From assembly GCA_012295275.1 (NCBI GenBank), contig CM022665.1:5001167-5065166 (forward strand): a stretch of DNA of 64,000 bases, in the 5' to 3' direction. Of this stretch, positions 63,813 to 64,000 are shown in pieces. Source of the stretch: Chrysomallon squamiferum. Lineage: Eukaryota; Mollusca; Gastropoda; Neomphalida; Peltospiridae. Both the position numbers and the translations under genes were made by a program. The notes beneath the pieces were generated by a model. It worked only from the letters and a program-made list of their open reading frames with translations. It made no database searches and had not been told where the DNA came from. How positions within the stretch are numbered: position 1 is the first letter of the stretch; every line of letters starts with the position of its first letter.

Positions 63813-64000
63813 CTGCAAGAAAACAACAAAAAAAATCAACAACATCTATGTTCCAATGCTAGTTAAAGGTACAAAATGTAAGTGTTTTTGATACAGTTAT
63901 ATGTTCTGTCCCCGTCTTTTTCCTTAATGTACTGTTTTAGAGATGCTGTATATGTGAAAGATCTCTTGATACTAAGTAACTGAAAAAGAATAACTCTGTA

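Overview
The window is AT-rich, intron-rich animal nuclear DNA. It is packed with AT, GA, CA and AAT microsatellites and long poly-A/poly-T runs. The gene content (RCAN, TMTC3, TFIP11 and RAB21 homologues, plus a lectin-like/CUB-like membrane protein) and the small-exon, large-intron style point to a lophotrochozoan, most likely a mollusc. That assignment is an inference from gene families and texture, not from a species marker. No bacterial-type operons, CRISPR arrays, rRNA or functional tRNA genes were seen.

Layout from left to right: (1) 394-6398, + strand: a seven-exon gene for a single-pass membrane protein of about 479 residues, with a signal peptide, two cysteine-rich extracellular modules, a Thr-rich stalk and a cytoplasmic tail rich in SH2-docking tyrosines. 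Its first intron carries a 1.15-kb foldback (long inverted repeat) element. (2) 8354-13284, + strand: a four-exon regulator of calcineurin (RCAN), 197 residues. (3) About 15.8-26.1 kb, + strand: a large nuclear protein (about 1610 residues) with a disordered Ser/Thr/Lys-rich N-terminal region, an AT-hook, a 13-residue tandem repeat, ten C2H2 zinc fingers and an acidic tail. (4) 31067-43706, - strand: a 20-exon TMTC3 homologue (855 residues), an ER O-mannosyltransferase with TPRs. One of its introns holds a degenerate coding-like segment. (5) 47646-57344, + strand: a 16-coding-exon TFIP11 homologue (813 residues; spliceosome-disassembly G-patch protein) that uses one GC-AG intron. (6) 61317-63812, - strand: the last three coding exons of RAB21; its N-terminus lies beyond the right edge.

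All exon models were assembled by hand. Splice sites are GT-AG except where stated, and every joined reading frame closes without a stop. TMTC3 and TFIP11 are divergent, and TFIP11 and RAB21 are convergent. The genes are typical animal housekeeping or signalling genes with no obvious shared pathway. The least ordinary items are the receptor-like gene 1 with its Crk/Grb2-type docking tail, the foldback element, the zinc-finger protein's unexplained N-terminal two-thirds, the pseudogene-like segment in TMTC3, a small mariner-like MITE carrying telomere-type repeats, and NFAT-core/CRE sites upstream of RCAN.
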